A DNA stretch of 64,000 nt. Source: Bacteroides faecalis. GTDB taxonomy: Bacteria; Bacteroidota; Bacteroidia; Bacteroidales; Bacteroidaceae. Location: the NCBI RefSeq assembly GCF_003865075.1, contig NZ_BHWB01000002.1:496001-560000 (forward strand). Direction: 5' to 3'. The notes below the pieces were generated by a model. That model was not told the origin of the DNA. It ran no database searches and worked only from the letters and a program-made list of their open reading frames with translations. Positions 17,331 through 27,134 of this stretch are shown here, in pieces (position 1 is the stretch's first letter; each line of letters starts with the position of its first letter). A program made the translations under genes and the position numbers.

Positions 17331-18020
17331 ATGTCGTGTATACTAAATATTGAAACCTCTACTTCTGTTTGCTCGGTAGCGGCCAGTCAAGACGGACAGA
17401 CGATTTTTGTGAAAGAAGACTTGAAAGGCCCTTCACACGCTGTTTCTTTGGGAGTGTTTGTAGACGAAGCGTTATCATTTATCGATAACCATGCCATACC
17501 ATTGGATGCAGTTGCAGTCAGTTGCGGACCGGGTTCTTATACCGGACTTCGTATCGGGGTTTCGATGGCAAAAGGTATTTGCTATGGTCGTAACATTCCA
17601 TTGATTGGCATTCCTACTCTGGAGATTCTCTGTGTACCTGTACTGTTGCAGCATGATCTGCCGGAAGACGCACTGCTTTGTCCAATGATTGACGCCCGCC
17701 GTATGGAAGTATACGCAGCTATTTATGATCGTGCTTTGAATGTGAAACGTGAAATTGCCGCCGACATCGTAGATGAGAATTCATATCTTGAATTTCTAAA
17801 CGAACATCCGGTTTACTTCTTTGGTAACGGAGCAGAGAAGTGTCGTGAGAAAATCACTCATCCGAATGCACATTTCATTGAAAATATTCATCCACTGGCA
17901 AAAGCGATGTATCCATTGGCTGAGAAAGCAGTGGCATTGGAAGATTATAAGAATGTTGCTTATTTTGAACCTTTCTATTTGAAAGAGTTTGTTGCATCAT
18001 TACCCAAAAAACTTCTTTAA
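17331..18020 (+). CDS. tsaB: tRNA threonylcarbamoyladenosine biosynthesis protein TsaB
   Basis: 229 residues from MSCILNIETSTSVCSVA; the longer frame from 17256 is rejected because it begins upstream of the predicted promoter. TsaB is the inactive ASKHA-fold partner that, with TsaD and TsaE, makes the t6A modification on ANN-decoding tRNAs. Family motifs: NIETSTSVCSVA, SCGPGSYTGLRIGVSMAKG (the PGSFTGLR segment), and PMIDARRMEVYAAIYD. It leads a plus-strand cluster of housekeeping genes (DUF4290, murA, rimM, peptidase, dxr, rseP). Confidence 0.93.
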   Translation: MSCILNIETSTSVCSVAASQDGQTIFVKEDLKGPSHAVSLGVFVDEALSFIDNHAIPLDAVAVSCGPGSYTGLRIGVSMAKGICYGRNIPLIGIPTLEILCVPVLLQHDLPEDALLCPMIDARRMEVYAAIYDRALNVKREIAADIVDENSYLEFLNEHPVYFFGNGAEKCREKITHPNAHFIENIHPLAKAMYPLAEKAVALEDYKNVAYFEPFYLKEFVASLPKKLL

Positions 18021-18072
18021 TTGTTTTCTTATGTCATTATCTATAATCAATAATTCCTTATCTACTGAAGAT

Positions 18073-18687
18073 ATGCAATACAATACCCAACAAAAGAGAA
18101 TGCCCCTTCCCGAATACGGACGCAGCATCCAAAATATGGTGGATTATGCGCTGACTATCCAAGATCGTTCTGAACGTCAGCGTTGTGCCAATACAATTAT
18201 CAACATTATGGGGAATATGTTTCCTCATCTGCGTGATGTTCCTGATTTCAAGCATAAACTGTGGGATCATTTGGCTATCATGTCCGGTTTTGAGTTAGAT
18301 ATCGATTATCCGTACGAAATAATCCATAAAGACAATCTGGTAACTAAACCGGAACCGATATCTTATCCAAACGTTCGTATGCACTACCGTCATTATGGAC
18401 ATACATTGGAAGTCTTGATAAAGAAAGCCTGTGAATTTCCGGAAGGAAATGAAAAGAGAAATCTGGTCGCAATGATTTGCAACCATATGAAGAAAGACTA
18501 CATGGCTTGGAACAAAGACACAGTGGACGAACGTAAGATTGCAGAAGACCTGAATGAACTTTCGGATGGAAAGCTTCAACTGACAGATGATATTATTCGT
18601 CTTATGGCAGAACGTCTGAATCAGAACTATCGTCCGAAAGCAAATTATAACAATAACAGAAATAATAATCAACGCAGAAGATATTAA
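18073..18687 (+). CDS. DUF4290 family protein
   Basis: 204 residues from MQYNTQQKRMPLPEYGRSI, the conserved DUF4290 N-terminus; upstream in-frame ATGs at 17989 and 18031 overlap or abut tsaB and add no conserved residues. The protein is soluble and helical with many His and Arg (MHYRHYGHTLEVLI), and ends in an Asn/Arg-rich tail (YNNNRNNNQRRRY) that may bind nucleic acid. The family is restricted to Bacteroidetes and usually lies directly before murA, as here (10-bp gap). Function unknown. Confidence 0.85.
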   Translation: MQYNTQQKRMPLPEYGRSIQNMVDYALTIQDRSERQRCANTIINIMGNMFPHLRDVPDFKHKLWDHLAIMSGFELDIDYPYEIIHKDNLVTKPEPISYPNVRMHYRHYGHTLEVLIKKACEFPEGNEKRNLVAMICNHMKKDYMAWNKDTVDERKIAEDLNELSDGKLQLTDDIIRLMAERLNQNYRPKANYNNNRNNNQRRRY

Positions 18688-18697
18688 TCGGAATTAT

Positions 18698-20002
18698 ATG
18701 GCTTCATTTGTAATCGAAGGAGGACATCGGCTCAGTGGGGAAATCTATCCTCAGGGTGCTAAAAACGAAGTTTTGCAGATTATCTGTGCCACGTTGCTGA
18801 CTGCAGAGGAAGTAACGGTGAACAATATACCTGACATTTTGGATGTCAATAACCTGATCCAGCTTGTGCGGGAGATGGGAGTAACGGTTGCAAAGAATGG
18901 CATTGATTCTTATACCTTCAAAGCAGAGAATGTTGATTTGGCGTATCTGGAAAGTGATGAATTCCTGAAGAAATGTTCAAGCCTTCGCGGATCGGTTATG
19001 CTGATCGGGCCGATGGTAGCGCGTTTTGGTAGAGCGTTGATTTCAAAGCCGGGTGGCGATAAGATTGGTCGTAGACGTTTGGATACCCACTTCGTGGGCA
19101 TTCAGAACTTGGGAGCTGATTTCCGTTATGATGAAGAACGCGGTATTTACGTAATAACTGCAGATCGGCTTCAAGGCAATTATATGCTGTTGGACGAAGC
19201 TTCCGTTACCGGAACTGCCAATATTGTGATGGCTGCTGTGCTTGCTAAAGGTACGACTACTATCTACAATGCTGCTTGTGAACCTTATCTGCAACAACTC
19301 TGCCACATGCTCAACCGAATGGGAGCAAAAATCAGCGGCATTGCTTCTAATCTACTTACGATCGAAGGTGTAGAAGAACTGCATGGTACGCAACATACCG
19401 TATTGCCCGATATGATCGAAGTGGGCAGTTTTATCGGTATGGCAGCCATGACCAAAAGTGAGATTACCATTAAAAATGTTTCCAATGAGAATCTGGGGAT
19501 TATTCCGGAAAGCTTTCGTCGGTTGGGTATCAAACTGGAGCAAAAGGGAGATGATATCTATGTCCCGGCTCAGGAAACATATCAGATAGAATCTTTTATA
19601 GATGGCTCAATCATGACTATAGCCGACGCTCCCTGGCCGGGTTTGACACCTGATTTGCTGAGCGTATTGTTGGTAGTAGCTACCCAGGCTAAAGGAAGTG
19701 TATTGATACATCAGAAAATGTTTGAAAGCCGTTTGTTCTTTGTGGACAAGCTAATAGATATGGGAGCACAGATTATCTTGTGTGATCCGCACCGGGCTGT
19801 TGTCATTGGGCATAATCATGGTTTTACCCTGCGTGGTGCCCGTCTTACTTCTCCCGATATTCGTGCCGGTATCGCCCTGTTGATCGCTGCCATGAGTGCG
19901 GAAGGTACAAGTACTATCAGTAACATCGAGCAGATAGACCGGGGATATCAGAATATTGAAGGACGTCTGAACGCAATCGGAGCAAGAATAACTCGTATAT
20001 GA
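18698..20002 (+). CDS. murA: UDP-N-acetylglucosamine 1-carboxyvinyltransferase with Asp at the fosfomycin site
   Basis: 434 residues. MurA transfers enolpyruvate from PEP to UDP-GlcNAc, the first committed step of peptidoglycan synthesis, in the cytoplasm. The EPSP-synthase-like double domain is recognisable: [47 protein letters not shown] and [16 protein letters not shown]. The loop that normally carries the catalytic Cys (GGCxIG) reads GGDKIG here, with Asp121 encoded by GAT at 19058-19060. The same Cys-to-Asp exchange is known in MurA of mycobacteria and Chlamydia and gives intrinsic fosfomycin resistance. The stop overlaps the rimM start (ATGA). Confidence 0.95.
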   Translation: MASFVIEGGHRLSGEIYPQGAKNEVLQIICATLLTAEEVTVNNIPDILDVNNLIQLVREMGVTVAKNGIDSYTFKAENVDLAYLESDEFLKKCSSLRGSVMLIGPMVARFGRALISKPGGDKIGRRRLDTHFVGIQNLGADFRYDEERGIYVITADRLQGNYMLLDEASVTGTANIVMAAVLAKGTTTIYNAACEPYLQQLCHMLNRMGAKISGIASNLLTIEGVEELHGTQHTVLPDMIEVGSFIGMAAMTKSEITIKNVSNENLGIIPESFRRLGIKLEQKGDDIYVPAQETYQIESFIDGSIMTIADAPWPGLTPDLLSVLLVVATQAKGSVLIHQKMFESRLFFVDKLIDMGAQIILCDPHRAVVIGHNHGFTLRGARLTSPDIRAGIALLIAAMSAEGTSTISNIEQIDRGYQNIEGRLNAIGARITRI

Positions 20003-20535
20003 TAAAGAAAGAAGAAGTATATAAGATCGGTATATTTAATAAACCGCATGGCATACATGGTGAATTGCAATTTACTTTCACAGATGATATTTTCGATCGT
20101 ACAGATTGCGATTATTTGGTATGTCAGCTCGATGGAATCTTCGTGCCTTTCTTTATCGAAGAATACCGTTTCCGCTCAGATTCTACCGCTTTGATGAAGC
20201 TGGAAGGTGTAGATACTGCCGAACGGGCCCGGATGTTTACCAATGTCGATGTTTATTTTCCGGTAGAACACGTAGATGAGGCAGGAGCCGGCGAATTGTC
20301 GTGGAACTTCTTTATCGGTTTCCGAATGGAAGATGTTCACCATGGACTGCTGGGTGATGTTGTGGATGTAGATACCACTACGGTGAATACTCTTTTTGTT
20401 GTCGAACAGGAAGGAGAAGAACTTCTGGTTCCTGCACAGGAAGAGTTTATTTTAGGCATTGATCAGGAGCAGAAACTTATCACAGTGGAGCTTCCTGAAG
20501 GATTGCTGAATTTGGATGATTTGGAAGAAGATTAA
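19999..20535 (+). CDS. rimM: Ribosome maturation factor RimM
   Basis: 178 residues. RimM binds ribosomal protein S19 and helps 30S subunit maturation. The N-terminal RimM domain starts with [17 protein letters not shown] (usual GxxxxxHGxxGE pattern). The C-terminal PRC-barrel domain covers about residues 95-178 ([35 protein letters not shown]). The last residues are very acidic. It overlaps murA by 4 bp, so the two are translationally coupled. Confidence 0.93.
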   Translation: MIKKEEVYKIGIFNKPHGIHGELQFTFTDDIFDRTDCDYLVCQLDGIFVPFFIEEYRFRSDSTALMKLEGVDTAERARMFTNVDVYFPVEHVDEAGAGELSWNFFIGFRMEDVHHGLLGDVVDVDTTTVNTLFVVEQEGEELLVPAQEEFILGIDQEQKLITVELPEGLLNLDDLEED

Positions 20536-20579
20536 AATAGATTGTAGTAACTAATTAGAAATTTGTAATTAACCGAGGA

Positions 20580-21440
20580 ATGCCAAAAAGAAGACGAAGC
20601 AAAGCTTTCTGGAATAATTTCAAGTTCAAGTATAAACTCACAATAACCAATGAGAACACACTTGAAGAGATAGTAGGGCTACATGTGTCCAAGCTCAACG
20701 GTCTCTCTGTTCTGCTGAGTGTGCTGGCGGTGCTCTTTCTGATAGCTGCCAGTATCATTACTTTTACTCCTTTGCGTAATTACCTTCCCGGTTATATGAA
20801 TAGTGAAGTCCGTAGTCAGATTGTGAATAATGCACTGCGGGTGGATTCCCTCCAACAGGTATTGGGCAAGCAGAATCTCTATATCATGAATATTCAGGAT
20901 ATATTTAGCGGAAAGGTACGGATCGATAGTGTACAAACGTTAGATTCATTGACGGAAGCCCGCCATGATACTTTGATGGAACGTACTAAGCGTGAAGAGG
21001 AATTCCGCCGCCAATATGAAGAAAATGAAAAATATAATCTGACATCGAGTGCTTTTCAACCGGATGTAAACGGATTAATTTTCTATCGTCCTGCACGTGG
21101 TATGGTTTCCGACCATTTCGATGCGGAGAAAAAACATTTCGGAACCGACATTGCGGCTAACCCTAATGAAAGTGTGTTGGCAACAATGGACGGAACAGTT
21201 ATTTTGAGCACATATACAGCTGAAACAGGTTACCTGATAGCTGTGCAGCATAATCAGGATTTTGTTTCGGTCTACAAACATTGCGGTTCGCTACTAAAGA
21301 AAGAAGGAGAACGGGTAAAGGGGGGAGAAGCTATTGCTCTGGTAGGAAACAGCGGAACACTCAGCACAGGTCCTCACTTACACTTTGAACTCTGGTATAA
21401 AGGTCGTCCGGTCAATTCGGAGAAATATATCGTGTATTAA
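20580..21440 (+). CDS. M23-family peptidoglycan endopeptidase, membrane-anchored
   Basis: 286 residues. A basic cytoplasmic N-terminus (MPKRRRSKAFW) is followed by one transmembrane helix (about residues 43-62) and a periplasmic coiled region (residues 75-150). The C-terminal LytM domain has the zinc motifs HFGTDIA (HxxxD) and HLHFELW (HxH). It should cut peptide cross-links or act as an envelope-division regulator. It follows rimM by 44 bp and precedes dxr, a Bacteroides arrangement I regard as conserved. All catalytic residues are present, so it is probably an active enzyme. Confidence 0.9.
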   Translation: MPKRRRSKAFWNNFKFKYKLTITNENTLEEIVGLHVSKLNGLSVLLSVLAVLFLIAASIITFTPLRNYLPGYMNSEVRSQIVNNALRVDSLQQVLGKQNLYIMNIQDIFSGKVRIDSVQTLDSLTEARHDTLMERTKREEEFRRQYEENEKYNLTSSAFQPDVNGLIFYRPARGMVSDHFDAEKKHFGTDIAANPNESVLATMDGTVILSTYTAETGYLIAVQHNQDFVSVYKHCGSLLKKEGERVKGGEAIALVGNSGTLSTGPHLHFELWYKGRPVNSEKYIVY

Positions 21441-21482
21441 GTGGAGGGGATGATGAAAAGAAAAAGAAGGAATTAGATCATA

Positions 21483-22652
21483 ATGAATATAGAGAACGAT
21501 AAAAAGAAAAAACAAATAGTAATTTTAGGCTCTACCGGTTCAATCGGTACACAGGCGCTACAGGTAATTGAGGAACATCCTGATCTGTATGAAGTCTATG
21601 CACTGACAGCTAATAACCGGGTGGAACTACTGATCGATCAGGCAAGGAAGTTTCAGCCGGAGGTGGTAGTGATAGCCAACGAAGAGAAATATCCTCAGTT
21701 AAAAGAAGCATTGAGCGATCTCCCCATCAAAGTATATGCGGGTACAGACGCCATTTGTCAGATTGTAGAGGCAGGACCTGTTGATATGGTGCTGACTGCT
21801 ATGGTGGGATTTGCAGGACTCAAACCAACGATCAATGCGATCCGGGCAAGAAAAGCCATAGCATTGGCCAATAAAGAGACATTGGTTGTAGCCGGAGAGC
21901 TGATTAATCAGTTGGCACAGCAATATCGTACTCCGATTTTGCCGGTTGATTCCGAACACTCCGCTGTCTTTCAGTGTTTAGCGGGAGAGGTAGGTAATCC
22001 GATTGAGAAAGTAATATTGACAGCTTCGGGGGGACCTTTCCGTACTTGTACATTGGAACAACTGAAATCTGTGACGAAGGCACAAGCTTTGAAACACCCA
22101 AACTGGGAAATGGGAGCTAAGATCACAATCGACTCAGCATCTATGATGAATAAAGGTTTTGAGGTAATCGAAGCCAAATGGCTGTTTGGTGTGCAGCCCG
22201 GTCAGATAGAAGTAGTAGTACATCCACAATCCGTTATTCACTCGATGGTACAGTTCGAAGACGGTGCGGTGAAAGCACAACTTGGTATGCCGGATATGCG
22301 TCTGCCCATTCAGTATGCGTTCTCTTATCCGGATCGTATTTCTTCTTCTTTCGACAGGCTCGACTTTACTAAATGTACGAATCTGACGTTTGAACAACCT
22401 GATACGAAACGTTTCCGTAATTTGGCGTTGGCTTATGAAGCGATGTATCATGGAGGAAATATGCCTTGCATCGTAAATGCAGCCAATGAAGTGGTCGTTG
22501 CTTCCTTCTTAAAGGATGGTATCAGTTTCCTCGGTATGAGTGACGTGATAGAGAAAACAATGGAACGTACAGCTTTTGTATCTACGCCAACGTATGATGA
22601 TTATGTAGCAACTGATGCGGAGGCCCGGAGAATTGCGGAAAGTTTGATCTAA
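21483..22652 (+). CDS. dxr: 1-deoxy-D-xylulose 5-phosphate reductoisomerase
   Basis: 389 residues. Dxr converts DXP to methylerythritol phosphate using NADPH, in isoprenoid synthesis. The dinucleotide-binding motif ILGSTGSIGTQ is at residue 14. Later motifs are ALANKETLVVAGE, LPVDSEHSAVFQCL (metal ligands Asp and Glu), TASGGPFR and NWEMGAKITIDSASMMNKG. A short Lys-rich N-terminal extension precedes the domain. It sits upstream of rseP in the same orientation, 192 bp away with a separate -7 box between. Confidence 0.96.
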   Translation: MNIENDKKKKQIVILGSTGSIGTQALQVIEEHPDLYEVYALTANNRVELLIDQARKFQPEVVVIANEEKYPQLKEALSDLPIKVYAGTDAICQIVEAGPVDMVLTAMVGFAGLKPTINAIRARKAIALANKETLVVAGELINQLAQQYRTPILPVDSEHSAVFQCLAGEVGNPIEKVILTASGGPFRTCTLEQLKSVTKAQALKHPNWEMGAKITIDSASMMNKGFEVIEAKWLFGVQPGQIEVVVHPQSVIHSMVQFEDGAVKAQLGMPDMRLPIQYAFSYPDRISSSFDRLDFTKCTNLTFEQPDTKRFRNLALAYEAMYHGGNMPCIVNAANEVVVASFLKDGISFLGMSDVIEKTMERTAFVSTPTYDDYVATDAEARRIAESLI

Positions 22653-22741
22653 CGGCTTCATATCTTTCTCTTGGTGAGAAGGAATAGAGATATCTCACTG
22701 ATAGATATTTCAGAGCTATCTCAGGTATGCCTGATAAAAGA

Positions 22742-22749
22742 TATTTTTG
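22742..22749 (+). promoter_or_regulatory. -7 box for rseP
   Basis: TATTTTTG fits TAnnTTTG, about 95 bp before the rseP start. The sequence just upstream (22685-22735) holds several small dyads such as TCAGGTATGCCTGA; their role is unknown. Confidence 0.4.
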
Positions 22750-22844
22750 TAGAGAAATAGATTAGTATTAATATAAATTGAAAGTAGCCTCAGGTTCTTC
22801 CCTTTAGGGAGATAGGATGAAAGAGGTTTTAAATTGTTGATTAT

Positions 22845-24200
22845 ATGGAAACATTTTTGATTCGTGCCCTGCAATTGATTATGAGCCTTTCGTTGCTCGT
22901 CATCATTCACGAAGGTGGGCATTTCCTTTTTGCCCGTTTGTTTAAGGTGCGTGTAGAAAAATTCTGCTTATTCTTTGACCCTTGGTTTACCCTCTTCAAG
23001 TTCAAACCCAAGAAGAGTGAAACTGAATATGCTATAGGATGGCTGCCATTGGGTGGTTATGTAAAGATTGCCGGTATGATAGATGAGTCTATGGATACCG
23101 AACAGATGAAGCAACCGGAAAAGCCATGGGAATTCCGTTCCAAACCGGCTTGGCAACGTTTGTTGATTATGGTAGGCGGTGTGCTGTTCAATTTCTTGCT
23201 GGCACTGTTTATCTATTCAATGATCCTTTTTGCGTGGGGTGACCAGTATATTAAAGTACAGGAAGTTCCCCTTGGTATGGATTTCAATGAAACAGCTAAA
23301 TCTGTAGGTTTCAAAGACGGAGACATTCTATTGTCTGCTGACGGTGTTCCTTTTGTACGTTATGATGGTGATATGTTGAGCCAGATTGCTGACGCTCGTG
23401 AGGTAAGTGTGCTTCGTGGTGGCAAGCAGGCTTCTGTATACATTCCCGAAGATATGATGCAACGCTTGATGACGGATAGTATCCGTTTTGCTTCTTATCG
23501 TTTCCCGTATGTAGTAGATAGTGTGAGAGTTAATTCTCCGGCTGCACTTGCCGGTGTTCAACCGGGAGATAGCATTATTGCTCTGGATGGAAAACCTATT
23601 TCTTATTCAGACTTTAAAGAAGCAATGGCAGAACGTAAAAAGAATGAAGTTGCACTTCGTAAAGACAGCATTGATCCTCGCCTGATCACATTGACTTATG
23701 TGCGTGGCGGTGTGACAGATCATCTGACCATGCAAGTGGATACAGCTTATCTGATGGGTGTAAATGCTTGTATCGAGACTGAACGTCTTCTGCCAATGGT
23801 GAAGAAACAATATGGCTTCTTTGAATCTTTCCCGGCAGGAGTTGCTTTGGGGGTAAAAACACTGAAAGGATATGTAGGTAACATGAAGTACCTCTTCTCA
23901 AAAGAAGGAGCGAAACAGCTGGGAGGTTTCGGAACAATCGGTAGCATTTTTCCTGCTACATGGGATTGGCACCAGTTCTGGTATATGACAGCTTTTCTGT
24001 CTATTATCCTTGCATTCATGAATATCCTTCCGATCCCTGCATTGGACGGAGGACACGTACTCTTCCTTTTCTATGAGATTATAGCACGCCGTAAACCGAG
24101 TGATAAGTTTATGGAGTATGCTCAGATGGCTGGAATGATCCTGCTCTTCGGACTGTTGATATGGGCGAACTTTAACGATATATTGAGGTTCTTCTTCTAG
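22845..24200 (+). CDS. rseP: RseP-family site-2 protease
   Basis: 451 residues, an intramembrane zinc metalloprotease of the inner membrane. The active site HEGGHFLFAR (HExxH, His22-Glu23-His26) lies in the first helix. PDZ-like domains occupy the middle (VGFKDGDILLSADG and LAGVQPGDSIIALDG). The C-terminal LDG motif is in NILPIPALDGGHVLFL. Such proteases release anti-sigma factors or clear signal-peptide remnants. The gene ends the tsaB-to-rseP cluster and is followed 35 bp later by a GH92 gene. Confidence 0.94.
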   Translation: METFLIRALQLIMSLSLLVIIHEGGHFLFARLFKVRVEKFCLFFDPWFTLFKFKPKKSETEYAIGWLPLGGYVKIAGMIDESMDTEQMKQPEKPWEFRSKPAWQRLLIMVGGVLFNFLLALFIYSMILFAWGDQYIKVQEVPLGMDFNETAKSVGFKDGDILLSADGVPFVRYDGDMLSQIADAREVSVLRGGKQASVYIPEDMMQRLMTDSIRFASYRFPYVVDSVRVNSPAALAGVQPGDSIIALDGKPISYSDFKEAMAERKKNEVALRKDSIDPRLITLTYVRGGVTDHLTMQVDTAYLMGVNACIETERLLPMVKKQYGFFESFPAGVALGVKTLKGYVGNMKYLFSKEGAKQLGGFGTIGSIFPATWDWHQFWYMTAFLSIILAFMNILPIPALDGGHVLFLFYEIIARRKPSDKFMEYAQMAGMILLFGLLIWANFNDILRFFF

Positions 24201-24235
24201 CTTTTGAAGTAGCAATCGTGCGTGTCTAATTTACT

Positions 24236-26539
24236 ATGAACAAAATAAAATATAGCTATATAGGATTATTGGGGTGTCTGTTAGTTGCTTTTACAATGAA
24301 GACGGAGCAGGCACGCCCGATAGACTGGGTGAATATCTTTATTGGTACTTCTCCCAGTATAACAAAGGCAGCTAACGCCCATGGAAAAGGTACGGAAGAA
24401 TTAGGTCAAACGATTCCTGCCGTATTGACTCCTAATGGGATGAATAGTTGGACACCTCAAACACGATTGACGGAGAATAAATGTGTTGCTCCTTATTATT
24501 ACAGAGATTCTTTGTTTTATGGTTTTCGTGCCTCTCATTGGATAAATGGGGGATGTGCTCAGGATTACGGTTCATACACCATTATGGGAATGAGCGGTTC
24601 GCTGAAATGCTTGTCCGGTGAAAGAAAGATTGTTTTTCATCATGAGGATGAAGTGGGTACACCTGCTTATTATTCGGTTCGTTTTCCTGATTCCCGGTTC
24701 TTGTCGGAAATGACAGCCACAGACAGAGCGGCTATATTCCGATATACAGTAGACAAAGAAGATTCTGTGTATGTGGTCATCACTCCTAATAATGATCATC
24801 GGAACGGATCTATTACTATCAATGTAGAAAAGCAAGAGATTAGAGGATACAATCCCGTTTATCGAATTTATCAGGGGATGGGTAAACCCGCAGGGTTTAG
24901 CGGACATTTTGTTGTCCGTTTCGATCATCCGTTTACTGTATATGGGGTATATAATGAGAAAGAGCGTTTGCAGAACGCTACTCAAATGGACCATATGCGT
25001 GAGTTGGGAGCCTATATTGGTTTTAAGCTGAAAGAAGGAGAGAAGTTGCAAGTAAAAGCGGCTACCTCTTTTACCAGTTCGGAAGCTGCGTCCCGCAATC
25101 TGGATGCAGAGATCCCCGGTTGGAACTTTGAAAAGGTACGTGTTGCGACCGAAAATCGTTGGAATAAACATCTGTCGTCTATTTCAGTAGAGACTGAAAA
25201 TGAAACTGATAAAAAGATGTTTTACAGTGCTTTATACCGTTGCTCTATCTTACCAAGAATCTATAGCGATGTCGATGGGACACATCCTGCTTTTTCTTTA
25301 AAAGATTCGATAGTCAGTAATCCCTCTTTTGTATACTATGATGACTTCAGTGCATGGGATACTTATCGTGCGTTAATGCCTTTGGTACATTTGATGGATC
25401 CTGAGAAGGGGAAAGACATGGTCTCTTCTCTGGTTTCGAAGTATGAACAGGGAGGGTGGTTGCCTATTTTCCCTTGTTGGAATAGTTACACTTCTGCAAT
25501 GGTAGGAGACCATGCAATTGCTATGATAGGCGATGCTATCATGAAAGATATTCCCGTTCACCATTTGGAAAAAGCCTATGAAGGAATGCGTAAGAATGCA
25601 TTTGAATCTCCGGCTTCGCATGCAGATTATACCGATGGCAAGGGGCGCAGAGGTCTGACTTCTTATAAGAAGTATGGGTATATTCCTTTAGAAGATCCTG
25701 TAAAAGAAGCATTCCACACCGGAGAACAGGTATCGCGTACGTTGGAATATGCTTATGATGATTTCGTACTGTCTCAAGTAGCCGATAAACTTGGTAAGAG
25801 AGAAGATGCGGCTTTGTTAAGAGAAAGAGCATTAAACTATCGGAATGTAATTGATCCTACTACAGGTTATGCACGAGGAAGACATAAAGACGGACGTTTT
25901 ATCGATTACTTTAATCCGTTTGTATTTGCACGATTTATTACTGAAGGGTATCCTTGTCACTACACTTGGTATGTTCCCCAGGATATTCAGGGATTGGCAA
26001 ATATCATGGGAGGTAAAGATACTTTTGAAGCGAAACTGGACTCTATGTTCTCAGAAAACAGATATTGGCATGGAAATGAGCCTTGCCATCAGGTTGCTTA
26101 TCTCTACAACTGGATCGGAAAACCGTTCAAAACTCAACAACATATCCGTCGTATCATGGAGGAAGAATACCTGCTGGACGTGGGAGGATTATCAGGAAAT
26201 GATGATTCCGGGCAGATGTCAGCTTGGTATGCATTTGCGGCTCTGGGATTTTATCCTGTATGTCCCGGAGTTCCTGAGTATGCGATAGCAAGTCCTACTT
26301 TTCTTAAAGTGACGATGCGGTTGAAGAATGGAAAAACGTTTAAAGTCATCGCTAAGAATGCAAGTGAGAAGAATATCTATATTCAGTCTGCAACTCTCAA
26401 CGGTAAGCCTTATACGAAGAATTATCTGAGACATTCGGATCTGATGAAGGGAGGTACACTGAAGCTTGTCATGGGTGAAAAGCCTTCTACATCATGGGGT
26501 AGTGGGACAGGAGACATTCCTTATTCCATTTCTAAATAG
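24236..26539 (+). CDS. GH92 family alpha-mannosidase
   Basis: 767 residues with an N-terminal hydrophobic export signal (about residues 5-27); LLGC at residues 11-14 could be a lipobox, so surface lipoprotein or periplasmic. GH92 enzymes are calcium-dependent exo-alpha-mannosidases that trim host or yeast mannan. Hallmarks: VNIFIGTSP at the start, GGCAQDYGSY, the catalytic-acid region WHGNEPCHQVAYLYNW and the base region GNDDSGQMSAWY followed by LGFYPVCPG. Family length is right. The acid loop reads PCHQ where many mannosidases have PSHH, which may affect linkage preference. No SusC/SusD pair lies nearby, so it is not part of a standard PUL here. Confidence 0.9.
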   Translation: MNKIKYSYIGLLGCLLVAFTMKTEQARPIDWVNIFIGTSPSITKAANAHGKGTEELGQTIPAVLTPNGMNSWTPQTRLTENKCVAPYYYRDSLFYGFRASHWINGGCAQDYGSYTIMGMSGSLKCLSGERKIVFHHEDEVGTPAYYSVRFPDSRFLSEMTATDRAAIFRYTVDKEDSVYVVITPNNDHRNGSITINVEKQEIRGYNPVYRIYQGMGKPAGFSGHFVVRFDHPFTVYGVYNEKERLQNATQMDHMRELGAYIGFKLKEGEKLQVKAATSFTSSEAASRNLDAEIPGWNFEKVRVATENRWNKHLSSISVETENETDKKMFYSALYRCSILPRIYSDVDGTHPAFSLKDSIVSNPSFVYYDDFSAWDTYRALMPLVHLMDPEKGKDMVSSLVSKYEQGGWLPIFPCWNSYTSAMVGDHAIAMIGDAIMKDIPVHHLEKAYEGMRKNAFESPASHADYTDGKGRRGLTSYKKYGYIPLEDPVKEAFHTGEQVSRTLEYAYDDFVLSQVADKLGKREDAALLRERALNYRNVIDPTTGYARGRHKDGRFIDYFNPFVFARFITEGYPCHYTWYVPQDIQGLANIMGGKDTFEAKLDSMFSENRYWHGNEPCHQVAYLYNWIGKPFKTQQHIRRIMEEEYLLDVGGLSGNDDSGQMSAWYAFAALGFYPVCPGVPEYAIASPTFLKVTMRLKNGKTFKVIAKNASEKNIYIQSATLNGKPYTKNYLRHSDLMKGGTLKLVMGEKPSTSWGSGTGDIPYSISK

Positions 26540-26639
26540 TGGGAAGGTTGCAATTACTTTGAATTTCGTTCCTTAAAGAAAAACTTGAGTTATAAGATTT
26601 TGTTTTATAGTGAGTTATGCTTTATAAGATAGAGCTAAA

Positions 26640-27085
26640 TATTCATTATGGTGTGGGTATATATCCTCACCGACTGTTCTCTATTTAACGTGTGCACGAT
26701 ACTTTTTCTTAGCAGAATTTTGTCGGTTATGCTTATCAAAGACAAACCGGTTATAAGATACGCGATTGGGAAACGGATGTATCGGGTGTTGGCAAATATA
26801 TTACAGATGGTAATGCTTGGAACATCGGAAACCACCGGAGTGAAACAAAATAAGGATGACCATTATTTCCGCATTGCTCATACGATTGGGCTTGTTACGA
26901 TGTTTGCCTTCTTTAGTTTCAGCCAGATATTTTTCCTGTTGAGATGCAAATTCTTAACCAAAATCATCTTCCGTACAATAATTTCCGTAACTTTATCCTC
27001 AATAAACATAGTGATAATTGTTTAAATATTATAATTGAGCACTATGAATGTAATGATTCTAATTGCTATGTTTCTATTATTCAGA
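26640..27085 (-). pseudogene. IS982-family transposase relic 1, internally deleted
   Basis: Minus-strand translation from the ATG at 27009 gives MFIEDKVTEI, then after a frame change KHRNKPNRMSNAEIMVILI and LFHSGGFRC, the N-terminal half of IS982 transposases. Around 26735 it jumps to the C-terminal part (SITDKILLRKSIV), so the middle of the gene is deleted, and several stops and shifts remain. About 75 bp upstream of the ATG matches the same region of relic 2. The element is dead. Confidence 0.8.
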
Positions 27086-27134
27086 TAGATAATTTATCTA
27101 TTATATCAACTTACATTGTTTAAAAATCAAAAAT

